Shown here one piece after another: positions 52,197 through 62,385 of a stretch of 64,000 nt of DNA. Each line of letters begins with the position of its first letter. Position 1 is the stretch's first letter. Both the position numbers and the translations under genes were made by a program. The DNA is from an uncultured Collinsella sp. (lineage in GTDB: Bacteria; Actinomycetota; Coriobacteriia; Coriobacteriales; Coriobacteriaceae): assembly GCA_900541785.1 (NCBI GenBank), contig UQKY01000002.1:77084-141083 (forward strand), in the 5' to 3' direction. The notes under the pieces were generated by a model, which was given only the letters and a program-made list of their open reading frames with translations, did no database searches and was not told where the DNA came from.

Positions 52197-53617
52197 TATT
52201 GATGAGCCTTTCCAAGAGCTGACCTAAGAACTGAAAGGCAAACTTCAGTTAATTTCATGACAACACGACGATTGACAAATAGCATGACAATGAGAAGGGC
52301 AAGTGCAATAAGAAAACGATGCGGAACGTGCGCTATCATCACGATAGACATTCCAGCGAGAATAAAGTATGAAATTAAATCAGGTACAAGCTCAATATCG
52401 AGACGAATGATCTTTCTCGTATCCCAAAGACGCAATGCCCAAATTGAAACATAGCTAGCGAGAGTAGCCAAAGAAGCCCCCATGGCACCCAGCGAAGGAA
52501 TCAACATGACATTCAAAACAATGTTAAGCACAGCAGCAAACATTGTTGATACAAACAACATCTTGGTTCTCTTAGCTGAAGTGTAAATGGATCCCAAAAA
52601 TGCAGACATAGCGGAAAACTCGAAAGCAATCAACAGCACCGGAACAAGAACCCAGCCATTAAAAAAGTCATTAGAGAAGAGAATGCTTGCCAGAAGTTCG
52701 CAACCGCAAATCAGCACACCAACAACGAGAGAATTAAACGTGGAATACTGTTTATAAATGTTGCTGTAGAACCGTCTCGATTCTTGAGAACCGAAATCCT
52801 CTACGGCCGAAATCTGCCATGCACTCATAAAAATTGTTGAAACGGTGGCAAACAAGGAAGGTATACGCTGAGCGGCAGAGTACACACCCGTAACACCAAC
52901 CCCAACGAACATCGTCAACAAATATTTGTCAGAAGAATTGCTAATCCACCAACTAATCGAATTGGGAATCATCGGAACAGAATAGCGAAGCATATCCCTA
53001 AACAAATTCTTATCAATGGAGGCTGGTTTAACCAAAAAGCCGTTAAGGCCGGCACCGATCCAAAGTAAAACGCTTGTAGCGGCCTCACCCACCAGCATGG
53101 CAAGCATATAGCCCGTAACACCAAGGTGTAGACCTAAAAGAAATACCAAGTTTAATGCAATGAAAATAATGGTTTGAAACACGCCGCTAATTGAATAAAT
53201 CGCAATGTTTTCAATTCCCTTAACAAACTGAGAGACAAGAAGATGAAGGCATGTAAAGAAATAGTACGCAAGAAAATAGCCCAGATACGGTGCCATGTCC
53301 TCACTCAAAAGAACAAGCGGGGAAGCAGCGCACATGGCAATAAAGCCGCCACATGTCACAATCAGCCCGATGGTAAATATTTGCCCTTTGTCTACATCTT
53401 GATCAAGGGCAAATCGCATTACGGCCTCACTGATCAGAAGCGTAAAGAAAGGCGAGAGAAGATTAACTGTCGTCGTCATTAAATCCGCAGTACCGTACTC
53501 CGCTGTTGACAACACGGCAGTATAGAGCGGCAGCATGAAGAATGACATTATTTTGGACGCGAAGTTCCCGATCGTAATTAGACCGACATTTTTGCCAAGT
53601 TTTTTATATTTACCCAT
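52196..53617 (-). CDS. Polysaccharide flippase (Wzx, MOP superfamily)
   Basis: 473 aa with about 14 membrane segments. The N-terminus NVGLITIGNFASKIMSFFMLPLYTAVL and NSISWWISNSSDKYLLTMFVG in the middle are typical of O-unit flippases of the MATE-like MOP group. It would move the undecaprenyl-linked repeat unit across the membrane. It stands between two FrhB-like genes, all in one direction. Confidence 0.9.
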   Translation of the reverse strand: MGKYKKLGKNVGLITIGNFASKIMSFFMLPLYTAVLSTAEYGTADLMTTTVNLLSPFFTLLISEAVMRFALDQDVDKGQIFTIGLIVTCGGFIAMCAASPLVLLSEDMAPYLGYFLAYYFFTCLHLLVSQFVKGIENIAIYSISGVFQTIIFIALNLVFLLGLHLGVTGYMLAMLVGEAATSVLLWIGAGLNGFLVKPASIDKNLFRDMLRYSVPMIPNSISWWISNSSDKYLLTMFVGVGVTGVYSAAQRIPSLFATVSTIFMSAWQISAVEDFGSQESRRFYSNIYKQYSTFNSLVVGVLICGCELLASILFSNDFFNGWVLVPVLLIAFEFSAMSAFLGSIYTSAKRTKMLFVSTMFAAVLNIVLNVMLIPSLGAMGASLATLASYVSIWALRLWDTRKIIRLDIELVPDLISYFILAGMSIVMIAHVPHRFLIALALLIVMLFVNRRVVMKLTEVCLSVLRSALGKAHQ

Positions 53618-53626
53618 AGGTGAAAC

Positions 53627-54784
53627 TCATGCCCTCCTCACCTTTGTTTTTACCTTGTCAACAAGGCGATACAGTTTTCCTGATTTACCGACATAACCAA
53701 ATCGGGAAGCTACCCCGCCCCAACTGCCATTCTCATAGGCTGTCCAAAATGAATCGTAATCAAACTGCGGATAGTCAGTTGAATTATGCAGATTCCTTTG
53801 AGCAGGAGTCTTAGTCTCTTCCTTAAGAGTTAAGCGCTCACTTGAGTCAGCAAGTAACGTCCCGCCCTGTTCGCTATTCACGAAGACCATGGATACTCCG
53901 ACGTTGTCAGAAAACTCAGGATCATCCTTTTCGATTCCCCAGTAATCCGCAATCGTCAAATCGCCTACTCGCTGCATGCGTGAATAAGGACAGTGATAGC
54001 ACGACGGCCTCAACCCGAGGCTTTTTGAAAATACAACAGCAAAGCCACGCGCTTCGGAACTATCATCCAGTAAAACGGATCCATCTTCAAACTCCGCTCG
54101 AATATGGTAGCCACGCCATCCGGCATCTTTATTACGGAAAGAATATGAAACCAAACGAGATCCCTGCTTTTTCTCAAGAGACCTCACATAGTCGCCCCAA
54201 ACCGCCGGAGAGGGGGCGCCGTGGCACACCAGGTCGGCATAAACCCAATTCGAGGAATTCACTCTTAGCAGTTTTGCTACCAGCTTAAATGCAGCGATCT
54301 GGCATGGGGTCCCTGTAAACAGAACCTTCTTACCACTTAAATTTCTATACTCATTAAAGACATTAGAAATATCACTTTGGACATATTTGCTTCCACGCAT
54401 CGAATCACGAGAAGTAACTTCGCCAGCCACTCTATGCCGAACACACATCGACTCGTCATAAGCAGCACCCACAATTAGACCGCCGCCCTTAAGAATGCTG
54501 TCACTTAGAGCAGTAAAAGCTCCTCCCGAAGACGATCGAGACCGAATTACATCCTCGTTTTTTACAGCGTATGTTGCTTTGGGATATGGTGTCAGGAGGT
54601 CAACTTCATTGCCAATTTGACAAACACGATCACAAAGATGACAGTCGATACACTTCTCAGAGTCAATAACGGGGTACAAAAAGCCATGTTTGTCATGGAC
54701 CATTTTGATGGCACCACGCGGACACACAGAGGCGCAAGCACCGCACCCATAGCAATCTCGTTTATTGGTAAATAGGACCATCAT
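53627..54784 (-). CDS. FrhB-like iron-sulfur protein, second copy
   Basis: 385 aa. It has the same architecture as the gene at 51.0-52.2 kb: CYGCGACASVCPRGAI and CIDCHLCDRVCQIG clusters, then SSSGGAFTALSDSILKGGGLIVGA, FTGTPCQIAAFKL and SCYHCPYSRMQRVGDLTIADYWG. The two paralogues are clearly diverged, so not a recent duplication. It directly follows a pyruvyltransferase gene (sharing one base), which suggests they work together on the same sugar. Confidence 0.85.
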   Translation of the reverse strand: MMVLFTNKRDCYGCGACASVCPRGAIKMVHDKHGFLYPVIDSEKCIDCHLCDRVCQIGNEVDLLTPYPKATYAVKNEDVIRSRSSSGGAFTALSDSILKGGGLIVGAAYDESMCVRHRVAGEVTSRDSMRGSKYVQSDISNVFNEYRNLSGKKVLFTGTPCQIAAFKLVAKLLRVNSSNWVYADLVCHGAPSPAVWGDYVRSLEKKQGSRLVSYSFRNKDAGWRGYHIRAEFEDGSVLLDDSSEARGFAVVFSKSLGLRPSCYHCPYSRMQRVGDLTIADYWGIEKDDPEFSDNVGVSMVFVNSEQGGTLLADSSERLTLKEETKTPAQRNLHNSTDYPQFDYDSFWTAYENGSWGGVASRFGYVGKSGKLYRLVDKVKTKVRRA

Positions 54785-55857
54785 TAGAAATCACCCTTAA
54801 TAGATGTGACGAAATGCTCAGACACCTCGCGTTCGCGAGCAAGCAAATTGTCGACATTTCCCCAATCAATATCCTTTAGCAAAATATCTCTATCAAAACG
54901 ATCCGTATAGCGGTTCCTTAGACCAGCAATATCAAGAAGGTTGGTAATTCTCCCACCTCGGGTAGCTTTAGGAATGGACGCAAATGGCCTATGGAATAGA
55001 AGAGAAAAGACGGTCCCATGGAAAGAGTCGGTAACAACGTAATCCGCACCCGCGATGAGGGAAACAAATTCTTCAGGCCCAGCATCGCAAATAACGTCAT
55101 GACCTTTTCCAATTTGCAGCCCTCTGTTGCCGCTCAGTCCGACAAGATCGAGATTTTTATAACGTGCGATTTTATCGGCCAAAGATAGAGCGCGGTTGTC
55201 CTTCCTTGCCAGTTGGTAATAAAGGACGTAAGGCCTATCGCGGAGAGACTTTACAATGGGAGCGAATAGTTCTTTACCCGCAAGGATGGTAGGATCGACA
55301 ACCACCTCAGGCCTATTACCGGTCAATTTCTCAATCAAGCCCGCTGCTTCTGGTTCTCTAACGGAAATACGATTTAGCCTTGAAACCAAAGGCAGCATAG
55401 CTTTGCAGTCCGCATCAGATAGAGCCGATTTGCCTATACTGGCAGCGTATGATGCCTTAATGACGCTCCCCGGAAACCGGTCGGCAAAGTACATGGGATC
55501 GATTCCTTTTGTAATTTCCGAATTCCAAATTTGATCGCTCCCACAGAAGACGGAATCGAACGAATGGAGGACCTCGTCAGTAGCAGGCCACGGCTCCAAG
55601 TCCATCCTCTCTGAGACAAAACGCTTGAACTTTCTTTTCTTACGAACACAAGCGGGCGCAGTAAGAGTGCTGCCAATGAACGCTTTAGGTCCAGATATAT
55701 CAAACGTTTCGTAGTCAGACAAAAGACAGCCAGGACAATAATCAATAACTTTAACTTCGTCGTAGTATTTTTTTAACTTTTCAGATAGAGCAAATGCTTG
55801 AAGAGCGGCCCCATAATTGGGAACACAGTGGAATGTAACAATGCCAGCCTTAGTCAT
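54784..55857 (-). CDS. Polysaccharide pyruvyltransferase family protein
   Basis: About 357 aa from the ATG reading MTKAGIVTFHCVPNYGAALQ, with GGAAGG upstream. Family elements are NYGAALQAFALSEKL, FCGSDQIWNSEITKG, VREPEAAGLIEKLTG, VVVDPTILAGKE and TDSFHGTVFSLLFHRPF. Members add ketal pyruvate to sugars, or act in related transfer reactions. It overlaps the end of the preceding glycosyltransferase gene by 8 bp. Confidence 0.85.
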   Translation of the reverse strand: MTKAGIVTFHCVPNYGAALQAFALSEKLKKYYDEVKVIDYCPGCLLSDYETFDISGPKAFIGSTLTAPACVRKKRKFKRFVSERMDLEPWPATDEVLHSFDSVFCGSDQIWNSEITKGIDPMYFADRFPGSVIKASYAASIGKSALSDADCKAMLPLVSRLNRISVREPEAAGLIEKLTGNRPEVVVDPTILAGKELFAPIVKSLRDRPYVLYYQLARKDNRALSLADKIARYKNLDLVGLSGNRGLQIGKGHDVICDAGPEEFVSLIAGADYVVTDSFHGTVFSLLFHRPFASIPKATRGGRITNLLDIAGLRNRYTDRFDRDILLKDIDWGNVDNLLAREREVSEHFVTSIKGDF

Positions 55858-56833
55858 GGAATGCCTTCCTTTTAAAGTGAAAGATAAATGCAAACAAACG
55901 CGGCGAAATTGATCCTAGAAGCACATAGCTCTTAAGCTTAAGGGGCAAATCGGGCGAAGCAAACGCTTCACCTAGCGTCGATCGTGCCCAGTTCGCCATC
56001 TTCTTGCGACAGTATTCATCGGCGAAGCCGGAAGCGGCAGCGATGATTAACAGGTGCCGGATTAAGCCAACGTTTAATCGCAAACGCAATGAGTTAGCTT
56101 TCTCGCCTTGAAGACCAAGGAGCGAAACGACCTTATTTGGAAGCTCCATACAGCTAAACTTTTTTTCATTCAAGGCAGAACGACTTACGCTTTGCTCAGT
56201 AGAGCGATAATGATAAAAAGCTGTATCAATTACTGAAATGAAGCGCGAATTATTTAGAAGTTCAACGTTAAAGAACCAGTCTTCTAGAATATGTACATTT
56301 TCTGGGAATGCGCACCCCGCAGCCGCATCCCTAATCATCAGGCAAAGCCAGGGACATGCAATGAAGCGAAAGTCCAGTTGATATTTAAGTAATACGGACG
56401 CATCGATACTGTCGAATCTGGAGATACAGGTTTCACTGGCACATAAAACTCCGTTGCTGTCATAGTACTGACTGCAGTAGACAGCATCAGTTCCGTTATT
56501 TTTTATAGCAGCCAAGAGCGTCTCGACAGCAAATGGCTCAATCCAATCGTCGGCATCTACAAACATCAGGTAAGAACCACGGGACGCAGCAATACCATGA
56601 TTTCGCGCAGAACTGACACCGCCGTTCTTCTGCGTTATAAGCCGCAGCCTATTGTCAGAATCCGCCATTCTTGAAACTATCGCCGAGGTTCCGTCGGTCG
56701 AGCCATCATCAACAACAATTATTTCAACTGCGCGGTGGGTCTGGTTCAAAAGAGAACAAACGCACTCTTTCAGATGTTTTTCAGCCTGATACGCTGGAAC
56801 AATAATGCTGACTAAATCACTACATATATCCAC
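55850..56833 (-). CDS. Family 2 glycosyltransferase
   Basis: 327 aa. GT-A fold start SIIVPAYQAEKHLKECVCSL, VDDGSTDGTSAIV, and the metal-binding DxD in LMFVDADDWIEP are clear. The acceptor and sugar are unknown. There are no clear membrane segments, so it acts at the inner face of the membrane on the lipid-linked unit. It overlaps both neighbours by a few bases. Confidence 0.92.
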   Translation of the reverse strand: MDICSDLVSIIVPAYQAEKHLKECVCSLLNQTHRAVEIIVVDDGSTDGTSAIVSRMADSDNRLRLITQKNGGVSSARNHGIAASRGSYLMFVDADDWIEPFAVETLLAAIKNNGTDAVYCSQYYDSNGVLCASETCISRFDSIDASVLLKYQLDFRFIACPWLCLMIRDAAAGCAFPENVHILEDWFFNVELLNNSRFISVIDTAFYHYRSTEQSVSRSALNEKKFSCMELPNKVVSLLGLQGEKANSLRLRLNVGLIRHLLIIAAASGFADEYCRKKMANWARSTLGEAFASPDLPLKLKSYVLLGSISPRLFAFIFHFKRKAFHD

Positions 56834-58052
56834 GAGGACTCACAGATCCCTTCGATTTAAGATAGCCGGCAATAACGCCCCAAAACATACACAGAAGCAA
56901 AAAATGAGTTGGGTAAATAATCAAGTGCGCCATACACGACATGAAAATCATCAGCACCAGAGATGCTGCGAATGCCGGCGCGAGCTGAGAACAATCGGAC
57001 TTGACACGCAGATACAATTGCCAGACGTGATAATAAAGTCGCAAATAAAGTAAAAACCCAAGAAGGCCATAGTCATAAATGACTTCAAGAAAGTCATTGT
57101 GAGCGCTAAGGCCCATAGGGGAAGCTCGAAATACCGTATTAAAACCATGGCCAATAAGAAGTGACATTGGATCAGAAGCTAGTATCATTCTCCAGACACA
57201 AGCCCAGACATCCGGTCTACCCGAGCCATCATCATTTGCAAGATTTTCAAGACGATCTAACATTGCCAGATTGTATGCTTTTGTAAATGAAGTGAAAAAA
57301 TAGTAGAAAGCCATCGCAAGTATTACGGAACCAAGGATAAGCAGGACCCTTTTGGGATCTCCCTTTTCAGCCATCTGCCACTCAACCACGGCATAAACAA
57401 TAAGAGCCAGGAAAAAAGCAATGAATCCACCTCTCTTAGAAGACAGGAGAAGTGTGGCGAAAATTATTGCAACAAATACCCAACGAATTGTTTTATTGTG
57501 CAACAGTAAGACAAAAGGCAGCAGAAACAGGGCGTAGTACGCCATAGTTACAGATTCTGTCCAACCAATCTCATTGATATGGGTTCTAACTCCGGCGAAG
57601 AGCACAAAAACAATAGGGACTGCAAGGCCCATCCATCCAAGTCGTTCAAGTAGAAAGGGATTCTTATATCCAGACCAATAGGAAAGAGCGAAAACAGCAA
57701 TCCATAGAATGGATAAGGATATTTGAAGCAAACCGTACTGAAAACTAACGCACCCACTGAGGTAATAGAAGCAAGTTGGTACCAAAATTACAATACCAAA
57801 CACCAATAAAAGTCCGAGCATGTCCTTGCCAAATACAAGGTCTGCACGACAAGAAAGGCGAAGCAATACGCACAATCCGACTGCGGACATTGCCATCTTC
57901 AACTGATCTCTAAAGGGAACAATTCGGCCAGCACCTGCTAGAAGATTGCCAAATGTCACATAAATCAAACCTATAAGCAGAAACAAGAAAAGCACCGATA
58001 ACGAACGCCTCGCAGAATTTAATCCGCGTTTTTTCAAAGCAAAACTAGACAT
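56820..58052 (-). CDS. O-antigen/capsule polymerase-like membrane protein (Wzy type)
   Basis: 410 aa with ten or more membrane segments. The Wzc/Wzy-ligase-type region with a large outer loop contains SGRPDVWACVWRMILASDPMSLLIGHGFN in pieces and SAHNDFLEVIYDYGLLGFLLYL, the O-antigen ligase/polymerase hallmark. In a cluster with a flippase and no ABC exporter, polymerase is the likelier role. It overlaps both neighbours. Confidence 0.82.
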   Translation of the reverse strand: MSSFALKKRGLNSARRSLSVLFLFLLIGLIYVTFGNLLAGAGRIVPFRDQLKMAMSAVGLCVLLRLSCRADLVFGKDMLGLLLVFGIVILVPTCFYYLSGCVSFQYGLLQISLSILWIAVFALSYWSGYKNPFLLERLGWMGLAVPIVFVLFAGVRTHINEIGWTESVTMAYYALFLLPFVLLLHNKTIRWVFVAIIFATLLLSSKRGGFIAFFLALIVYAVVEWQMAEKGDPKRVLLILGSVILAMAFYYFFTSFTKAYNLAMLDRLENLANDDGSGRPDVWACVWRMILASDPMSLLIGHGFNTVFRASPMGLSAHNDFLEVIYDYGLLGFLLYLRLYYHVWQLYLRVKSDCSQLAPAFAASLVLMIFMSCMAHLIIYPTHFLLLCMFWGVIAGYLKSKGSVSPRGYM

Positions 58053-59145
58053 TTAATTCCCCGCAGTAAATCCCGGCAAGAATTCTCCAGCAATCTTCAA
58101 GATCAAAACCGGCTGCCTTAGACCGGTTAGTCCTCGGCAAATCGTGAGAAATCATTGAGAGTCTTTTGATCTCATCCACCCACAAATCAGGACGATCGAG
58201 CGGCAAATAAGACACTTCGCCGCATTTTTTAAGCTCAGGCGTAATCGTTTGAGAAACAAGAAGGGGAAGCCCCGAAGCCGAAGCCTCAACGCCAACAACC
58301 GGAAAACCCTCATACAGAGAAGTCAACATGAACGCGTCAAACGCCTGATACAACCTTGCGGTATCAGATCGTCTTCCAAGGAGCTTAAATCGATCGCCGC
58401 ATCCACATGCCTCAATCGCAGAGGATATCTCACTCTCAAGCTCGCCGTTTCCAGCCGCAACAAATCGCACATTACAATTCTTGTCAAAAGTGCTCGCTAT
58501 TTTCAGCGCAAGGGGATAGTTTTTTTGTTTAGACAGTCTGCCAACCATACCAACAACGAATTCCTCGTTGAACCCAAGCTCCTGACGCACGGCGCGCCTA
58601 ACGGACGGATCGAATGTATATGAACCAGTATCAATGGCATTGGGCAAAAACTGCACCTTCCCCATTCGCCAACGCCATTTACCGAAAACGCGTTCACCGG
58701 CAAGCTTCCCACAGGAGACTAAGCATGTAGCATAACGGCCATTTAGAACACAGCCGGAAACCCTTCTTAAATGGTCGCGAAATGAATAACACGGTGATGT
58801 AGTGTGGGAATGCGCGATTCTAACAGGCACACCACACTTTCGAGCAACCCGAAGGGCAACGTAAGACGTTTCATTTTCATGAACATGAACCGCATCATAG
58901 GAATTGTACTTAAGCAGATTGGCTAAGGCTGTCTCATAGGCACCAATTCCCTCGCTCTTCGAAGGAAGTCGATATATGTGGGAACCAAGCTCACGAAAGC
59001 GCTTGGCATTAAGACCAATTTGATCTGAAGTTAATGCCAAATCAAAATGAAAGCCATGTTCCACAAGGTGCCTGTAATAATTAAGAATAACTGATGAAAT
59101 GCCGCCGGCATCAGCCCCATACATCACGTGTAATACATTAAACAT
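58045..59145 (-). CDS. Family 4 glycosyltransferase
   Basis: 366 aa of GT-B fold. The N-terminus VLHVMYGADAGGISSVILNYY has the loop for the donor/acceptor. VGMVGRLSKQKNYPLALKIAS and the EX7E-type stretch LTSLYEGFPVVGVEASASGLP are family hallmarks. It closely parallels the GT4 gene at 61.3-62.4 kb in layout. The sugar is unknown. Confidence 0.9.
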   Translation of the reverse strand: MFNVLHVMYGADAGGISSVILNYYRHLVEHGFHFDLALTSDQIGLNAKRFRELGSHIYRLPSKSEGIGAYETALANLLKYNSYDAVHVHENETSYVALRVARKCGVPVRIAHSHTTSPCYSFRDHLRRVSGCVLNGRYATCLVSCGKLAGERVFGKWRWRMGKVQFLPNAIDTGSYTFDPSVRRAVRQELGFNEEFVVGMVGRLSKQKNYPLALKIASTFDKNCNVRFVAAGNGELESEISSAIEACGCGDRFKLLGRRSDTARLYQAFDAFMLTSLYEGFPVVGVEASASGLPLLVSQTITPELKKCGEVSYLPLDRPDLWVDEIKRLSMISHDLPRTNRSKAAGFDLEDCWRILAGIYCGELNV

Positions 59146-60246
59146 TTATTCACCCAACGCCTCGTCGATATATCTATCCGCATCAAGGCGCGCAGCATTA
59201 AGCGCCTTGTTTACATGCGAGTAATCAATGACAGGCAAAGATTGATTAGAGTCTAAAGGCTTTTTTACAAGTCGATCCGACAAACCAACTAGGCTGAGAA
59301 GCGAATCAATTCTGGAGTTAAACTCATTTCTAGGAACAACCAAAAACTGGCGTTCAAAAATCAGAGAAAAAGCAAGTCCATGGAACGAGTTGGTCACAAC
59401 AAAATCGGCATTGGAAAACAGGGATAGAAAATCTGCTGGGGACCTATGCGTAAACAACTTATCAACAGCCTCGGGCTTTTTCATTTCCCATGAAATCTTA
59501 ACGAGCTTCAAGCCCCTCTCGTCGGCAATTTGACGAGCAATTTCCGTCGCACCATTGTCTTCATTGTAAAGAAGCATAAGAGCCAAGTAGGGCTCCTTAA
59601 CCAAACGAGGAGACGCAAGTGGTTGCCACTCCGATTTAGTAAGCTGTAGTGTTGGATCAATGACCTGCACAGCGCCCTGCACACCAAGGTCCTCCACTAT
59701 TTCTACAGCAGAATCCTCACGAACAGAAATGGCAGCGTACTGACTCAAATAGAAACGCGTCTGCTCTTTTTCCCACTCGTCGAGTGCAGATTTGCCGAAA
59801 CTAGACGCAAAAGAAATTTTCTTTCGACCCGAAGGAACAAAATCCAGGAAAAAGCCCCTGTCAATCCCTTCATTATATTTACTATTCCAAACCTGATCGC
59901 TTCCGCTCACATAGACATCGGCGCGGGGAGGGTCTAAAGCTAAATCGTCGGCGGTCACATATCGCTTTGTAAGCCGCATTGTCTTCCGTACAAATGAGCC
60001 AAAAGTGAGTTCTTTAAGTGCAAGCGAGCCAATTTTAGCAATTTGATAGACAACCCTTTTAACGCCTTTGATGCTAGGATCAGCGGGAGGTTTGAAGAAG
60101 ATACGTTTTAGCGTTCGCTGCTCAGTTATATAGTCGACAATGCTCGTCTCACAGCCATGCTTTTCGAATACCTTTTGGGTTGCGTATGCCTGCAAAACAG
60201 AACCGTAGTTGTAAACCCGATGAAGCGTGACAATAGCAGCTTTCAT
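59146..60246 (-). CDS. Polysaccharide pyruvyltransferase family protein, second copy
   Basis: 366 aa. It shows VTLHRVYNYGSVLQAYATQ, VYVSGSDQVWNSKYNEG, ISVREDSAVEIVEDLG, QVIDPTLQLTKSEW and VTNSFHGLAFSLIFERQF, the same family skeleton as the gene at 54.8-55.9 kb but with low identity. The stop of the upstream GT2 gene overlaps its start by one base. Two such enzymes imply two pyruvylated or otherwise decorated positions per repeat unit. Confidence 0.87.
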   Translation of the reverse strand: MKAAIVTLHRVYNYGSVLQAYATQKVFEKHGCETSIVDYITEQRTLKRIFFKPPADPSIKGVKRVVYQIAKIGSLALKELTFGSFVRKTMRLTKRYVTADDLALDPPRADVYVSGSDQVWNSKYNEGIDRGFFLDFVPSGRKKISFASSFGKSALDEWEKEQTRFYLSQYAAISVREDSAVEIVEDLGVQGAVQVIDPTLQLTKSEWQPLASPRLVKEPYLALMLLYNEDNGATEIARQIADERGLKLVKISWEMKKPEAVDKLFTHRSPADFLSLFSNADFVVTNSFHGLAFSLIFERQFLVVPRNEFNSRIDSLLSLVGLSDRLVKKPLDSNQSLPVIDYSHVNKALNAARLDADRYIDEALGE

Positions 60247-61253
60247 TAGTTTCGCCTCACTTTCATATAAATGCTAAGCAGGGAAGATGTTTTCCGTACC
60301 CCCAAAAGACTCAGCGCGGTACGAGTCATTTGGGCCCTTCTTCCACCCGCATAATTCATAAGCCATCGATAGTTCGTTAAATACGCGACGGCTTCGTCTA
60401 ATTTTGAGCCCGGAATTGTACTGAGCATCCACAACATAATTGAGTACTCATACGCAACGAAACTTAAACAGCAAGCACAATCATTATTCTTGGGCCTATA
60501 GTCAGAGTCACAAAGAACGGGAATAGCATCTTCGATAAACTGCTGGAGGCCTTGAAAATGCTTGAGACCAACTGCATCAGTGATAGAGCCCGCTCTATTC
60601 TGACGATATTCGTAATAATTCAAATCAAGTGCAGAATAAGTCTCAGCGTCAAGAAGACTATTCATAACGAAATTTAGGTCCTCTGAGACACGTCCGTCCT
60701 CAGGAAACCTAAGCCCACAGTTAAACAAAAATGCACGTCTATATATTTTCATACATGCGCTGTCAGGAAACTTAGGCAGTCTAGACAAGTAGTAAAGAAC
60801 TTCGCTCTTGATTTTTTGATTAATGAAACCGGGCTCAATATGATAGCCGATTGATTTTTTAACTCCATCAGGGTATAGCTTGCAGCTATCCAGAAACAAA
60901 ATATCAGGCTTAGTATCTTCAAGCTCATGGAGAATAGCGGGGAGGCAGTTCTCAGAAATTAGATCGTCCGAATCAACAAACGCAACGTAATCTCCTGAAG
61001 CAACATCTAATCCTGCATTTCGAGCAGAAGCTAAGCCACCGTTTTCCTTATGAATAACAGTTACACGATCATGTTCGCGTGCAATATCATCAGCAATTTG
61101 CGAAGACCTATCAGTCGAGCCGTCATCCACAAGAAGAACTTCACAAGTACTGTCAACCTGATTTAAGATACTTTTACAACAATCGAGGAGGTAATCCTCC
61201 ACGTTATAAATAGGAACAATAAAACTCAATTTCATAGTTTTGGTTTTCTCCAA
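60246..61253 (-). CDS. Family 2 glycosyltransferase, second copy
   Basis: 335 aa. LSFIVPIYNVEDYLLDCCKS, LLVDDGSTDRSSQIAD, GGLASARNAGLDVASGDYVA and the DxD in FVDSDDLISENC define a GT-A, family 2 enzyme. The C-terminal region is helical and basic. It follows the GT4 gene by 4 bp. Acceptor and donor are unknown. Confidence 0.93.
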   Translation of the reverse strand: MEKTKTMKLSFIVPIYNVEDYLLDCCKSILNQVDSTCEVLLVDDGSTDRSSQIADDIAREHDRVTVIHKENGGLASARNAGLDVASGDYVAFVDSDDLISENCLPAILHELEDTKPDILFLDSCKLYPDGVKKSIGYHIEPGFINQKIKSEVLYYLSRLPKFPDSACMKIYRRAFLFNCGLRFPEDGRVSEDLNFVMNSLLDAETYSALDLNYYEYRQNRAGSITDAVGLKHFQGLQQFIEDAIPVLCDSDYRPKNNDCACCLSFVAYEYSIMLWMLSTIPGSKLDEAVAYLTNYRWLMNYAGGRRAQMTRTALSLLGVRKTSSLLSIYMKVRRN

Positions 61254-61257
61254 ACCT

Positions 61258-62385
61258 CTATTTATCTACAATCGCTTTACTAGGCGACACCGTTTTGAGA
61301 CAGTGGGAGTAATAATCCTCGAGACGTTTTGAAGCAGCAGACACATCAAAAGCCTTCAAGCTCTCTGAATCATTTGGATCAGCGTCTATCTTCCTCATGG
61401 AGATCAAATGCTCACACCATTTTTGAGGGCTAGAACTCAACCGCTCAAACTCCATAAGGGAAGTCAATTTGATTTCAGATGTGATTGCATCCGATGCCAA
61501 GATTGGAGTTCCACTAGCTTGGCATTCAACTCCAACAACGGGAAGTCCTTCATATTTGCTTGGAAGACAAAAGACATCAAAAGCTTGATATAAACTTGCA
61601 ACATCGGATCTAATCCCTAGAAATAAGACAGAATTCGATATGCCCAAATCAATTGACATCTGTTTAACATGCTCCAGCAGTGGACCGTTTCCCACAAGTG
61701 CGAGCACTGAATTTGGCTCATGGGAAAGAACCTCTCTAAAAACAGCTAATAGAAAGTCATGGTTCTTCTGATCGACAAACCTTCCGACGTGTCCAATAAG
61801 GAAGGTATCGTCTGCAATGCCGAGCTGTTTCCTAACATGCATTCGACTATCTGGATTAGGAGAAAACTGGCTTAAATCAATGGCGTTATTCATAACAGAA
61901 AATGACGTTTTGCGGCCAAACAGCCATTTCCCAGCAAACTCACTACAGGCAACTTTATTCGTGGGATATCGATTTGCCTGGGTTTTCAGCACGGTCTTAA
62001 GGGCGTTCTTGGCATACTCACCCTTACCACTCGTAGAGTGGCTATGGGCGATACGCACAGGAATGCCCGCCTTCTTCGCAGCACGAAGCGGAAAGACCGA
62101 AAGCGCGTTGATGTGGCTGTGCACGATCTTCCAGCCCTCTTGTTTAAAAAGACGGTGGAGCTCTCGCTGGTATTCAATTACATGCTGATAGGGCGGAATC
62201 TCGAAGACTCGGCCACCGAGCGATTCAATCTCCTCGCGGGGCACAAGAGTCGAATCGGAATCGACAAGGAAATCGAACTGCACTTTACTGCGATCGATAT
62301 GACGGTAGTAATTCATAACGACGGCCTCAACGCCGCCGCCATTCATTTTTCCGACTATCTGTGCGACACGAATTGGATTAGCCAT
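61258..62385 (-). CDS. Family 4 glycosyltransferase, second copy
   Basis: 375 aa, GT-B. N-terminal VAQIVGKMNGGGVEAVVMNYY, HSHINALSVFPLRAAKKAGI, IGHVGRFVDQKNHDFLLAVF and LPSKYEGLPVVGVECQASGTP are typical. It directly follows the sugar transferase gene, so it may add the second sugar of the unit. The first few hundred bases keep the higher GC of the operon's 5' end while the remainder becomes AT-richer. Confidence 0.92.
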   Translation of the reverse strand: MANPIRVAQIVGKMNGGGVEAVVMNYYRHIDRSKVQFDFLVDSDSTLVPREEIESLGGRVFEIPPYQHVIEYQRELHRLFKQEGWKIVHSHINALSVFPLRAAKKAGIPVRIAHSHSTSGKGEYAKNALKTVLKTQANRYPTNKVACSEFAGKWLFGRKTSFSVMNNAIDLSQFSPNPDSRMHVRKQLGIADDTFLIGHVGRFVDQKNHDFLLAVFREVLSHEPNSVLALVGNGPLLEHVKQMSIDLGISNSVLFLGIRSDVASLYQAFDVFCLPSKYEGLPVVGVECQASGTPILASDAITSEIKLTSLMEFERLSSSPQKWCEHLISMRKIDADPNDSESLKAFDVSAASKRLEDYYSHCLKTVSPSKAIVDK

